Shown piece by piece: positions 20,901 to 32,174 of a DNA stretch of 64,000 nucleotides. The notes beneath the pieces are model-generated. The model was not told the DNA's origin. It did no database searches and worked only from the letters and a program-made list of their open reading frames with translations. The stretch's first letter is position 1, and every line of letters begins with the position of its first letter. Source of the DNA: Pseudopyrenochaeta lycopersici (taxonomy: Eukaryota > Ascomycota > Dothideomycetes > Pleosporales > Pseudopyrenochaetaceae); NCBI GenBank assembly GCA_003313425.1, contig NHZP01000001.1, forward strand, positions 1,736,001 to 1,800,000. The letters are read 5' to 3'. A program made the translations under genes and the position numbers.

Positions 20901-23900
20901 CGAACGACGAGATAGTAACTTCCATCAAAGAAGAGTTCGAACACTTACGCGAGACGCTCGGTGGTTCTCTCATCAAGTCCGGAGGCGCGGCTGATCAGGA
21001 CGATGTCATCGATGCAGTGCGCGAGCTCATCGACGGACTACGCTCGTCTCAAGATGCGGCTTCGAAAGAAAATGTTGCCTTTATTCAAGTCGAACTTGAG
21101 GCTTTGAAAGAATCTCTTGGCACCGCGCTTGTTCCAACAGGCGGTGAGAGCAAGACTGAGTTGGTGACGGCAGTCAAACTTGGCCTAGAGGAGATCAAGG
21201 CCAGCTTGAAGTCAGCTGGTGTCAACGAAGAACTTCTGGAAGCTTTCCGTGGAGAACTGGAGCACCTGCGTCAATCCGATGGAATGACAAGACAGCATGC
21301 TCGCGCCGATACCGAGGAAGTGTTGGAAGCTCTTCGACTTGGCCTTGATGATTTGCGATCTCATCTGGAGAAGAAGCTTGATAGCCCTGATCATCGCATG
21401 TCTGCTACTGGTGAATTCATAGATGCTATGAATGACGGCATTGAAGGGTTGCGCGCAGACGTCACCAAATTTGCTGATAAGCCAGTGGATATGACTGTAT
21501 CCTATGAGATTCTCGACACGCTAAAAGAAGGCCTGGCCGGCTTGCGCGAGGATATCGACCAGCTCAAGAGCAGTAGACGGTCTTTCGACGCCGACGAGGA
21601 GGTGGTTCCTACCGGGCATGAAGTAGTCCTCGCTGATGGTGCAGAGCACGCGCCGACAACTACTCGTGAGATAGTGGAAGAAACCTCGCGACCACACGAT
21701 TTAGAGCGAATGGAACTTATTCTGGCCCAGATTCAGGGCAAGGTCGAGGCCATGGATGCTAATATACAAAGTCCAGCGGCGCATCCAGAGCCTGTCGCAG
21801 CCACAGGGTCAGCCATGAAGGAGGATCTTGGAGCGATTGAAGAATTACTGAAGGACGTTCAAGCTGCAGTCCTCGTTTTGCAGGATCGTGAGACGCCACC
21901 ACCAGTTCTCGAGGGCTTTGCCAAGAAGGAGGATACAGATGCTATCGAGACCCTTCTTGCGAACACGAAAGCCAAGATAGAGGAGATTGTACTACCGGAC
22001 CCCACGAATACCGTAACGAAAGAAAACTTGGACGATGTTGAGCTTGTCGTGCGAACTACTTCCGAGGCTCTAGAAGCTCTTGCGAAAAAGATTGAGGATG
22101 AAGGCGCGACAAAGGCGGATGTTACCGTAGTACAGGTCATTGCCGATGATATCAAGCAGGCTTTAGACGAGATGAAAGCCTCAAAGCCCGAAGATGAAAC
22201 CGACCCCAATGCTACGAAGGCCGACATTGATGCCGTAACTCTCCTGGTCGATGATCTTAAAGTCAAGCTGGACGAGATGAGGATTCCAGACCCAGAAGAT
22301 CTCCCCTCAAAAGCCGAAGTAGAGCAGCTCACTGGGTTGATTCACGACTTCCGTGATAGCCATGACAAGATGAGAGATACTTACGAAGAGGACATTATGA
22401 AGACGGCCAAAAACTTCGATGACCGCAGGCAGGAGGCTGAGGCTATGATTGAGAACATTACAGGAGTCAAGCTCGCCTTGGATGAGATGAGGGAGGAGGT
22501 CAAGACGAGTTTAATTGAAGGCGGGCCCTTGGAGAGCCTGAGGGTGTCGTTTACCACACTCGAGGAAACAATCGGAACGAGCAATGTCACCGCTGACGTA
22601 AAGGACCTCATGGAGACGGTCTCGAGAGAGTTTGAACGTGCCCATGGATCGATTGAAGGCCTACAGAACGACCACGCTGAAAAGTCTGCACTTCACCTCG
22701 AAAAGCACGACGAAGTCAAGGATGCTATCGTTGCTGGATTTACTGAGAAGCTGGACGACAAGTTCAATGTTCTCATGGCCAAGTACGATGATGCCCAGTT
22801 ATTGGCAGATGAGCAAGCCAGAGTCATGAAAGAGAAGGGTGAGGAGCAGGAAAAGATTTTGGAGAGTACCAGGACAATGGCTGATGAACTTCGCTTGAGC
22901 ATCGACACACTCGGAGCATCGATCACCGGAATGAATGACCGATTCGAGGAGGTTACTACAAAGTGGTCGACCGATTCGACGACTGTGTTTGGTAAGATTG
23001 ACGAGACCTTCGCGAAGTTCGAAGAGCAGAAGCTCGAGGATAAGATTGAACACTCCCACACACGCGACGAGATCAAGAACGTAGAGAACATCTTCAACAA
23101 CCTTCAAGACAATATTACGGAGTATCATCCTAAATTCATGGTGGCGCTACGCGAGATTGAGGCATTGGTCAAGGCCCATTACGATCACGCACAAAAGACC
23201 AAAGAAGAACATGATGAGCACGCCCGAGCCTGGAACGAAGAGGCAAAGGCCCGCTCTATAGAGATGCAAACCCATTTCGCAAACCTTCCAAAACTCTTAC
23301 CAGCTCCTGCACCCGCCATCGAGCCCTTGGACAAGTATGATGATGCGCCGGTCCAGGAAAAACTCGACAAACTTCTTGCCATCGAGCCAGCCTCTACGTA
23401 TAATGATGCTACTGTCCAAGAGAAGCTGGATCAATTGTTGGGCCATGCAGATGAGGCTGGTAAAGCAGCAAATCACCTTGGAAAACTCGAAGAAATTCAT
23501 GCTCAGGTCAAGGTCACTGCTGCAGAGGTCAGCGAATTTGTCGCCAAACAGACTCAATTCATCACCGATGGCAACGAGTCTAAGGAACGAGAAGCTGAGG
23601 AGCTTGCCTTGCTTGTTGAGCGTAGGACAACACAAAAAGAACAGCTCGAGATCGATCTGGAGGCCCTCAGAGCCGAGAAGGCGACGCAGAAAGAACTGCT
23701 TCACGAGGAGATTCAGAACCTGAAAGCCGAAAAGGAGCGCGTTATGCAAGAGCTTAAGGAAGAAAAGAATCGTGTCATGGCAGAACTCAGAGAGGAGAAA
23801 GATCGTACCATGCTTGAGCTGAAGGAAGAGAAGGACTCACTTCTGGCTGTCGTAGCAACGCTGCAAGTGGAGCGCGAGAATTTGGCAAATCAAAAGGTTC

Positions 23901-25009
23901 GCCTCACAGGCGAGGTGTCTTCGCTCCACACTGCGCTAGATATTCGACGGGAGGAGTTACACTTCATGGACGCGAAGGCTGATGCACTAGAACGTCGCAT
24001 CTTGAATGGCATCATGGACCACTCACGTGCTCTCATGATAGCTAAAGGTGGTTCGAAGAGTCCTACTAAACTCAAGAAGCGGATGAGTGCCGATGTGGCC
24101 AATGATGACACTAAACTTATGCCGCCTCCTAGCACAGCGGCAAATGGTCTTTCTCTCGCCCTCAAGCCTCGCCCTGCTATCCGGCGCAATGGCGCTCCTG
24201 CCAATCCAGCACAACGACGTATCCTTTCCCTCAGTCAAATCAGTGGCAATGCACCTACCGGAGCCCAACCCTTCCCAACAACCCATGCCAGCACCAACAC
24301 TGATGGAGGTCTAAAGCGTAGCCACTCCGTTAAGACTACGAATTATGCGCGGAAAGGCTCCTGGGGAGGACGACCTAGTGTCGCCATCGCAAATAAGGAG
24401 AACGGCCCGCTGAACGAAGAAGACGAGACCGAGATTGAGCATAGAGAACCGGCATCTATCGCACAATCGATCATTGAAGAAGACAGACAGAGTGAAGCTG
24501 GCACCGAACGTCGCTATAGCATTGACAGCCGGTCCTACGCCGAAAGCTATGCGGAGGGTGAGACACCTGGTTTCGACGGCCGCTCCAGCTTCGGTGGCGC
24601 CGGTAGTGAATACACTTATGCTTCCGGTTCATCCTACATGACAGGTAGCGACATCGACCACGACCGACGTACTTCTTATGGCTCCAGGTCTGCTCGCTCG
24701 GTTATTCATGGCGAAGAAGCTGTCGACGAAGACTCCGAGCACTCTGATACTGAAGACAATGAGCCCACTGCCACGCTCAACCCCTCCGAGGTCTCTACTG
24801 CCACTGCGACGAGTGATGTTTTATTGCCAACACACTCGGAGATTGATCGCGCTGTTGAGGCCGTCAAAGCTGAGATGAAGGGAAACTTCGCGCAGCCAAG
24901 TGATTCAGGTGTTGGTACCGACCTGCCGACTGCGGCTTTTGGGAACGAGTCTGAAGCTGATGCTGACTACTTCCGTCGTGCTGCCGAGGAGGAGAGCGTT
25001 GTTGCCTAA
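17952..25009 (+). CDS. Giant coiled-coil protein with two internal repeat families, 2 exons, 2330 aa
   Basis: I recognise this only as a large coiled-coil protein of filamentous ascomycetes; no function is claimed. Exons are 17952-18040 and 18106-25009 (65-bp intron GTACGT to CAG), which join MIPM to WDSSDPDRAPPP. Features in order: a Ser/Pro/Arg-rich disordered head with five tandem SPER-type units (about residues 121-146); a short coiled coil (NLQKDMSQLSRRSKDN); roughly fifteen helical repeats of about 35-45 residues built on a pattern like EVLDALRDGLDSLR (about 578-1175); a second set of six repeats with a TKAD.DAV..LVDDLK pattern (about 1266-1455); long coiled coil; an 11-residue repeat rich in ELKEEK (about 1903-1945); and a Ser/Gly/Tyr-rich tail. 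No PH domain or ATPase motif is visible, so names such as Num1/ApsA or SMC are not supported. Scaffold or tether is an inference. Confidence 0.85.
18376..18452 (+). repeat. Tandem SPER-encoding repeat
   Basis: Five near-identical 12-bp units (pattern tcaccagagcgg) encode Ser-Pro-Glu-Arg or Ser-Leu-Glu-Arg in the head of the coiled-coil protein. Such short in-frame units often vary in copy number between isolates. SP sites could be phosphorylated, which is inference only. Confidence 0.8.
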
Positions 25010-25779
25010 GTGAATGACGACATGATATTTGACTATTCAGTCTGAACCTTGGTTCGAATACATCTCCTATGTTTTTATAAGCGGTGGCTTGAAGCTTTGA
25101 CTCGCCCATTTTGGTTTGCAGTTGGCATCGCTGCTGCATGTAGAAGCATTTAGCTCAGATGGTGGTTAGCAAGGTATGGCAAGAGTAGGAAATTGTCAAG
25201 TTTATCGGGAAAGGAAGATGCTCCGAGTGTATGAAGTTGTATGTCATTGGTATAGCGCAGGCGTTTTTACTTTGGAGAGGGGAAGGCGTTTGGCTCGGAG
25301 TTGGTTGCATTAGGTGTTTGGGTGTTCTGGTGTCTGACGGAAACTTCACTGGCGTATCTGAATCTGTCCCAATATCATCTCATTCGTGGTCGTATTGACT
25401 ACTGTAATTAAAATGTTATTTCTCAAAACCGGCTGCTTCAATTTGTTATGTGCGGATGTGTTCTGCTGGTAATACACTATGATATAAGATGGCTCTACGA
25501 TGCTTCCAAGTCTCAGATAACAGCGCATCGAATCATCTTCTGCATTCACCCATACATGCAGAACGCAGATAAATTGAAGACCTCCAGGGTATATTTATTA
25601 TCCATGTGTACGTATTTCAACGCCTGATAGCAATGCCGTGCTTCTAATCGTACATTCTCGCTTTCCTTCCATTAACCCAATCGATACTCATGCGAGGGGC
25701 TTTGTACTTCCTGTCTCCCTGTTCTCATCCAATCGTAGCCCTGTATCCAATTCCATTCAGTCATCCCATCGTAGGCCAA
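25010..25779. other. Intergenic region between convergent genes
   Basis: The coiled-coil gene and the PX gene converge here, so the 770 bases hold both 3' UTRs and terminators. No gene was recognised. A GGTTCGAATAC at 25050-25060 resembles a tRNA B box but has no matching tRNA fold. Confidence 0.5.
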
Positions 25780-28700
25780 TTACTGTGTGATTGCTCGTAG
25801 ACCCTGCAAGACTAGACCGAACATAACGCCCCGAGCCACCCGTGGCTCTTGCAGGCAGTCGAAAACTTTGCCCAAAGCCTCCCCACTGGCAGCCTGGCCC
25901 ATGACGCTTGTCAGCGCCTGCGGCATGCCGCGTTCAACGAGCAATTTGCGGGCTTTGAGTCTCAATTTCTCCTTTGCGTCTGGGCTCATCTCCGGGGGCC
26001 AGGCTTTCAGTTCTTCCTCTGTTGGCAGCGAGTTTTCGCGAAGTTTGCGCAGGTGGTATGCGAGGCCAGCGTCGGATGTATTGTCGTTCAACACGGTCGT
26101 CTGCAGGAGCGAGGTGATGGAGGACAATTGGGGATTTCCCGGGCGAAGGAGAAAGGTTTTGGCTGCATTGAGGAGGGTGCGTCGAAGTGTCCAGGCGGAG
26201 CTCAGGGTGTAGAGTTCATTGATTACGGCGAAGAACAGCTCAATTAGTACGGTGGTTTCGGGTTCGGAGAGTGGCGTGTGGTTGACTGTGTTTTTCGGTT
26301 TCGCTGGGGTCTTTGATGCCGTAGGATTCGAGTGCTGTAGTAAGGATGTTGCAGAGGGTAGCCGTGGGAGGGGTGGTATTGCTGGTTCATCTTTAAGTGG
26401 AAAAGAGGCCGTGGATGCTCGCGAGGGGTTGCGATTGTGGAAGGGATCAGCCACATTGCGTGCCGCGCCGTAATCGTCAGAAATCTCGCTCGGCATGGGT
26501 GGAAGATTCAAAATTTGATCTCCGCCCAAGACAGGACTGAGCTCATCCATGCTCTCCCTCACGCTCGGTGCGCGGCTGTTGTTCCTAGACGCGTATCTCG
26601 AGGACCTTCCAGAGCGTTTGCCGTCACCATCTGGGTTGTATGACGGTCTTCGCTCCATTGGTGCTTCGCGCTGGGGTTGCTGGTCAATAACAGGCGAGTT
26701 GGAAGTGCGAATGGATTCCATAGACGTGCGCTTGGTCGCCAGAGACATTGTGCTCTCGGAGCGAATGTGGGTAGGTAGCTCGGAGACGGTCGATTCTGCT
26801 CTGCTGTGTCGTGTTTGTATGGGCGCGGTAGAAGTCGATGTGCGGCTAAGGGTGGGGCTAGCAGTGCCAGGACTGGCCGTGATAGTATTGGTAGGATTAG
26901 CAGCGTTGGGGATGGAGTCGCGATGTTTCTTCGCTCCTCCCAATGGTGCTGCAACGCTCCCCAATACGCCCGTCACCCCGCCAAAGAGCGCCTTGCCACC
27001 TCCAGCGACTTCTTTCGGCGCCTTGGTTAGCACGTCCATCATGCCTTTTCCCATGGTGTCAAACGTCTGGCCCGCCCATCCGATGCCAGGGAAGCCACTG
27101 CTGGGAGTCTTGCCAGAACCTAGTTCCTTATCCAAGAAACGCTTCATACCTTCACTCTCAGCAAGAGGCTTGTACTTCACAGCATCATTGAGATACCGTT
27201 CGAGCTCTCCACGTAATGAGGCTTTGGTATGGCCCTTCCATGTTGGCAACACAGTGTGTGCTTCTGTAAAGCCCGTAGTTCCGGTGATGGCAGCTATTCG
27301 ACGTATGACTTCATGCAAAGTCTCAAATTCTGTGTACTTTCGCGCTGTCATCCATCCCGAGTGATGATGGGATTTGGGCTCAATCTGTATGAGATACTCC
27401 GCAGTCGGCTTGTTCTTTATAGCCCCTTTCTCCCCTGGCATACTGTCATCAAAAATGGACATGGTACTGTTGTGCAGTGTCAGTGGCGGCGGCCTTTCCA
27501 CTGGCGGCGGATTATCTAGAAGCGCGGTGGGAGGGTTGTTTGGCAGAAGTTGGTCGAAGCTTGTAAATGACCTCTTGACCTCCTGCTTGGGTGATTCCTC
27601 TGCAGCCTTAGATGGTGACGGTGGTGCAATCTGTGACGATGATTGTGCCGAGAGACCGGAGATGCCTAGATCTGTGAAGTCGCTCTCAGCAGCCGTCTCG
27701 CTTTGTGAAGACGTCGGGGTGACAATGCCTTGTGTTGTACTCTCGGACTGGTCATCGTTGAGAGTGGAGCTCGATGGATGCTTGTGCTGCTCCCGGAGGC
27801 GCTTTGCGTCTTCCTCGGCGATGAGTTGGCTCAGACGCCGTGCTTCTTGCATCGCATCGTCCATGGCTTCCTGTGCCCTGCTGACGACTCGTTTGTGTTC
27901 TTTTCTGTCGCTTGAGGCTACTTCTCCTGATGCTCTGGTTGCCCTTTCGGCAGACTTCTTAACATTCTGTAGCTGTTCGGAAGTGCCTTCGACGCCCGCG
28001 TCGATGGCATTCAAAAGCTCAGGTTCGCCATCCTCTAGCAGGTATACGATCCAGCCATTAATCCATTCTGGTTTGGAGCAGTTCACAACCGTCATCTCGA
28101 GTACGACCTTGGCCAGGATCTGGTGCAAGAAAACGCGTGCCGGCGGGCAGTTGTATGTCTTTGGCTCGAGGTAGTTCTGGAGGATATCCTCAGCAGCCAC
28201 GCTGAACTGTTTCGTCTGATAGTCCGGGTCGAGTATGTTGGCCAGCGTGCTGTCGCGCTTCATTTTGAGGTAGATGTCAACTGCTTCGGTTGGGGCATCC
28301 CCTGGGGATGCTTGTATAGCGGTGCTAATCTCCTGCAAGAGTATGATCATGAAAGATGACGAACGAGTCACAAAGTCGACAAAGTTGTCAGCCGGGCGCT
28401 TCCGGGAGAGGTGGGCAGAGATGGACAGCATGAAAGCAGTGAAGGTTTGGCGCGATACATTGGGGAAGGATTCTTCGCCTGGCAGGACCGGCGAATACCA
28501 CCATCTGGATTGCATTAGACTGGCAGCGAGATGTTGTGTCGAGGACGTACTTGACATAGTCTCGAATGACGGCATCCGTCAGCTCTGTGAGAGCGGCAGC
28601 CGTCTCGGGCTGGAAGTCTGAATAGTCCAGCTTCGTGCCCAAGTACAGCTGCAGGCTCAGATCAGAATCACGGGCGGGCGTGCTCTTCTCCTGCGTCCTC

Positions 28701-29113
28701 GTGTCGCGCCAGTCGAGCACTCGCTGCGCAATGTCTACGCCGAGCTCCCGCCTCCGGGCGTCGAGGCTCCTTCCATTTGCCTCGCTGCTCTTGCCTCCCT
28801 GTCTCTGGCCGTCCCAGGTCGCGTGCAGGACTACTCCGCCCACGACGCCTATGAGGACTAGCCCAACCCGGCCCAGTATCAGATACGTCCCTGCGCCCAA
28901 TCCCACCAGACATGCTCCAAGCGTCTCGTTGCTTGCAGTCGCCAAGAAGTGCAGGGCGCCGTCTGAGAGGGCTTTGACGTCCAGAGTGGGCGCGCCCTCT
29001 GCAACTTTCTGAGGCTCAGGCATGTCCGCGACATCCTTGATCGCCGAATCGTGGGGCTTCTCGACCACTGAATCGCGCGGGCTCGGGGTTGTGGCTGCAA
29101 CGGGGGCGCTCAT
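25780..29113 (-). CDS. PXA-PX-Nexin_C protein, Mdm1/SNX13-like, 2 exons, 1095 aa
   Basis: Sorting-nexin-type membrane protein. Relatives (yeast Mdm1, animal SNX13/14/25) sit at ER-vacuole or ER-endosome contacts and bind phosphoinositides. Exons are 29113-28551 and 28504-25780; the 46-bp intron rejoins RDYVK to WWYSPVLPGEESFPN. Order: a hydrophobic hairpin near residues 60-100 (LGACLVGLGAGTYLILG, VGLVLIGVVGGVVL); PXA domain from about 125 to 340; a charged coiled coil (RRLSQLIAEEDAKRLREQHK); PX domain about 555-655 with SGWMTARKYTEFETLHEV and LRGELERYLNDAV; a Ser-rich disordered region; C-terminal Nexin_C about 932-1095 (ETTVLIELFFAVINELYTLS). I did not see an RGS domain between PXA and PX, which SNX13-type proteins often carry. 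It shares a 294-bp divergent promoter with the thioesterase. Confidence 0.88.
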
Positions 29114-29407
29114 GGTGGCTGCGTGTGCGCAAACATCGGGGTTCGTCGTCCTGAGCAGTGTTCTGCGGAATCGAACGTTGTTCTAGCAGCTCAAGAGGTA
29201 CATGTGGCGTCTTGCTCCAGCTGACGCTTGCCGGAATCGCCGTTTCACAGCTGCCGCCATTGAGAGTGAACGCGCTCGGCGAAAAATACCGCCGGACGCC
29301 GTCTGGGGAAGCTCCACCAGATTCAATTTTTATCCCAATATCCTCAACCTTCACCGAGGCGTGTCACACCCAAAGACATTTCTCACCGACACAAAATTGC
29401 ATCAAGT

Positions 29408-29866
29408 ATGACGTCCGCAGTGGCCAACGACCCTGAGACCCTCGCACATGTTGAGGCGTTTTGGCAAGGACGGAAGCCGCACAGTCCAATCTACCGGTTC
29501 CTGCTCGAAGACATCAAGCTGACACACGCTTCAAAGGGTGTTGTGCGTGCGCGATTGTTGCTGACCAAGAACCACACAAACGCCCATGGCGGCATCCACG
29601 GTTCTGTTTCTGCCACTTTGATTGATTGGGTTGGCGGCATGGCCATCGCTGCATGGGACAACCGTACTAAGACTGGCGTCTCGACTGATATTCACATTTC
29701 CTATCAAAGCTCAGCAAAGGATGGCGACACTATTGAGGTCGAGGGACGGGCCGGCAAGGTTGGAGGAACGCTGGCCTTCACCACAGCGACCATTTGGAAG
29801 GTGGTCGATGACAAGCCCGGTCCTATCGTTGCGACTGGATCTCACACCAAGTTCGTGAGGGTATAA
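29408..29866 (+). CDS. HotDog-fold thioesterase, PaaI/ACOT13-like, 152 aa
   Basis: Predicted acyl-CoA thioesterase of the 4HBT superfamily, hydrolysing acyl-CoA to free acid and CoA; substrate and compartment unknown. A single exon with ATG at 29408. The signature AHGGIHGSVSATLIDWVGG carries the HGG turn (His60-Gly61-Gly62) and the downstream Asp73 that acts in ACOT13-type enzymes. The following strands TGVSTDIHISYQSSAKDGD and TLAFTTATIW fit the fold. Length is typical. A weak hydrophilic N-terminus gives no clear mitochondrial signal. It is head-to-head with the PX-domain gene. Confidence 0.88.
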   Translation: MTSAVANDPETLAHVEAFWQGRKPHSPIYRFLLEDIKLTHASKGVVRARLLLTKNHTNAHGGIHGSVSATLIDWVGGMAIAAWDNRTKTGVSTDIHISYQSSAKDGDTIEVEGRAGKVGGTLAFTTATIWKVVDDKPGPIVATGSHTKFVRV

Positions 29867-31032
29867 AATACCACGCCGTCTTCTTTGGGCTCTCGTTCGG
29901 GTTCCACGAATGAGGTTCCCACTCGGATTGCGGAGATCAAAGTACGCTTTCGCTTCATACCTGTGTCTTGCCTCACCGCAACGACCGCATGGAGATGCGA
30001 GAGTGTTCAACATACAGCATAGCGACAAATACCATGCCATAAACATCTACAACTTTCTCGTAAAATCGACATGGATACCGATGCCTTTGAAAGCTTTGTG
30101 CCGAATGCAAACCGACTGATTGAATACGTGAAGCTCACCGAGGTGTCTTCCACTACCCACGCAAATGACGTTTGGAGGATGGGAATTGCTTCACGTTCAC
30201 GCCAGTAAGCAGGAAGTCTGCAATGTATTAGGTCCCAAACTTGCTTGCTTTACATCGCTTGTCGGCTCGATGACGGAGACTAGCTTGTATACGTTGCCCA
30301 AGACCATGCGTCGTCACTTATCATTTCACCTGCTCTAAATCCAACGGATCCACTTCCGAACAAAACGCCTCAACACGCGGCCAGCGTCATCCCGTGTGGA
30401 CGCCACACTTTATGGGTTCCGCTCGAACCGTCCCGACCAATCACGCCAGACTAGTCGCTCCGCTCCGCTATCACCAAGAACCCTCCTCGCACTAATTGAG
30501 AGGCTACCACGCAGGGGCCATTGGCAGAGGGGTCTGGAATAGTTGGATAACGGATACCAAGGCACAGACATTCTAAGATGAACGTTTGGCCTATGTCATG
30601 TTTCCCTGCATACACTGACGTCGGTCTTGGCAGACATAACGATACTCACCATTGTGAGAGACATTTAAGGGAAGTTGCTGTCTTGAAAAATAAGTCATAT
30701 CAAGCCACAACTACTTCTCTCAATCTAAAGATTAGTCTTCTTGAAAAGGACCCCAAAGAAAAGCCCAACATACTTAACGACGCCAACAAGCTCAAGTTAG
30801 GCCAGACAACGCAACTCAACCACAGCACACCAACACCGTCATTTGTATCACAAGTCTCATCGTAGCAACACTTGCTTGCTATAGATCATCCCGTTTCTCT
30901 TCGTCCAAATCAAGGTCAAGATTGGAGTCGAATAAACGATCACATTCACGGACATCTAAGTCTTCCTTGCGAAGATCTACTTGCGCAAGACCTCCCCGTC
31001 CTTACTACACAACACATCGATAAATCCACAAA
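29867..31032. other. Spacer and 5' leader of the glycine-rich gene
   Basis: No conserved gene. A 95-codon open frame at 30578-30865 is low-complexity and lies in what looks like a CA/CT-rich promoter and leader (30690-31030) for the glycine-rich gene, so I do not call it. Confidence 0.45.
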
Positions 31033-31269
31033 ATGGGCTGTGGACCATCTAGAATGTCTCGCCGTGGCTATGGCGGCTATGGAGCAGGCCCATCAGTAGT
31101 GCACACTACCCATCATCATGGCGGTGGCTATGGAGGCGGTCGCATGGGAGGTGGCCGCATGGGCGGTGGCCGTATGGGTGGTGGTCACATGGGAGGTGGC
31201 CTTATGGGCGGTGGTCGTATGGGCGGTGGAGGAATGATGGGGGGGTTCGGAAGGAGGAGGAGATGTTAG
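31033..31269 (+). CDS. Small glycine-rich protein with MGCG start, 78 aa
   Basis: Unrecognised small protein. The ATG at 31033 sits in a good fungal context (CACAAAATGG). The N-terminus MGCGPSRMSRRGYGGYG has Gly2 and Cys3, the layout of proteins that are N-myristoylated and then palmitoylated; lipidation is inference. The body is a run of about seven pentads of the form GGGxM, with x mostly Arg (also His and Leu), from a degenerate 15-bp repeat at 31137-31237. The C-terminus is a cluster of four Arg followed by Cys. There is no signal peptide. Glycine-rich shadow translations are common, but the start context, the consistent third-position variation that keeps GGGxM, and a pyrimidine-rich leader support real coding. 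Confidence 0.65.
   Translation: MGCGPSRMSRRGYGGYGAGPSVVHTTHHHGGGYGGGRMGGGRMGGGRMGGGHMGGGLMGGGRMGGGGMMGGFGRRRRC
31137..31237 (+). repeat. 15-bp tandem repeat encoding GGGxM pentads
   Basis: About seven imperfect copies of a 15-bp unit like CGCATGGGAGGTGGC. Differences between copies fall mainly at third codon positions or change Arg to His or Leu, so the Gly and Met positions are kept. Confidence 0.8.
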
Positions 31270-32174
31270 TCAGCCGGGAGTGGATGGTAATACTAGCGCA
31301 AGATGAGCGCTATATACTCGTATGAGACATACGAAAGAGAGAGAGCGCGATTCTAGACCTTTGGGCTACGACTTTGAACTATGAAATGGAAATAGAGAAG
31401 CATGTAGAAAGCCAGGCTTGGAGAAGTTGAAGCGGTTTGTTTCTCATTGTTTGTATAATTTGTCTGTAAGATAGTAGGTTAGCATATGAATTTCTGGAGC
31501 GTGTTTGCTCCGACATTTTGTAAAGAAGCATCCCTTTCATCTCTCTGTGGAGTTGCTTGCAATCCTTCCCCTTTTACGTCATTTTGATCACCATAAACTG
31601 TCTTTGATCAGGGCGATGCTTCGGCAAGATAGACATGCTCCCAAGCTTGCGTTTGGGATTGATGGGCGCCATGCTGTGTAATGAATCGAGCGGATACACA
31701 ACAAAGAATGCTCCGGGAGCTCAATGGGCATAGGGACTCCGCTATGGTTGCACAACGTCAAAAGCGAGTGCTAGTCCAAGTAGGGCATCGCGCTCAGGAA
31801 GGAACGCGAAATCACGAGCCAACGCGATAGATTCGTCCCACGGCCATGTCGCACCTACAATGAAGGGGGTGGCACACTTTCCGGCCAATATACGTGTCTC
31901 GAGAATCACTTTTGCTCACGGTGGTGGGAAGAAGATGTTGCATGGGCTGATATGGCTGACTCAGCTTCAATCAGGCCTCAGCGCGTAACGCAGGATTCCC
32001 CACAGCAAACAACAACAGCGCCATTCACTTTAAGCGGTGGCGTCACCAGTAGATCGACTCATGGCCATTATATCACCTCTGTAATCTTTCATTTTTACAT
32101 GATTTGGCCCCTTCCCTTCTTAGCAAAGTTATCCTCCGACCAACCCAAAGTAAGACCGATCTTAAGATTCCAGA
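31270..32174. other. Intergenic region, 905 bp
   Basis: This holds the 3' UTR of the glycine-rich gene and the promoter of the next gene. A GA repeat (gaaagagagagagcgcg) lies near 31332-31350. No gene seen. Confidence 0.45.

Noticed and set aside
17952..25009. Assignment of the giant coiled-coil gene as Num1/ApsA, Leashin or an SMC protein
   Set aside because: No PH domain, no Walker motifs or hinge, and the length and repeat types do not fit those proteins.
25050..25060. tRNA B-box-like GGTTCGAATAC
   Set aside because: No acceptor stem, D-arm or anticodon arm can be drawn around it; chance match.
27374..28174. 266-codon plus-strand frame opposite the PX gene
   Set aside because: It is an antisense shadow of the PXA and coiled-coil coding region and has no family resemblance.
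30578..30865. 95-codon frame upstream of the glycine-rich gene
   Set aside because: Low-complexity content and position within a CA/CT-rich leader suggest untranslated sequence.
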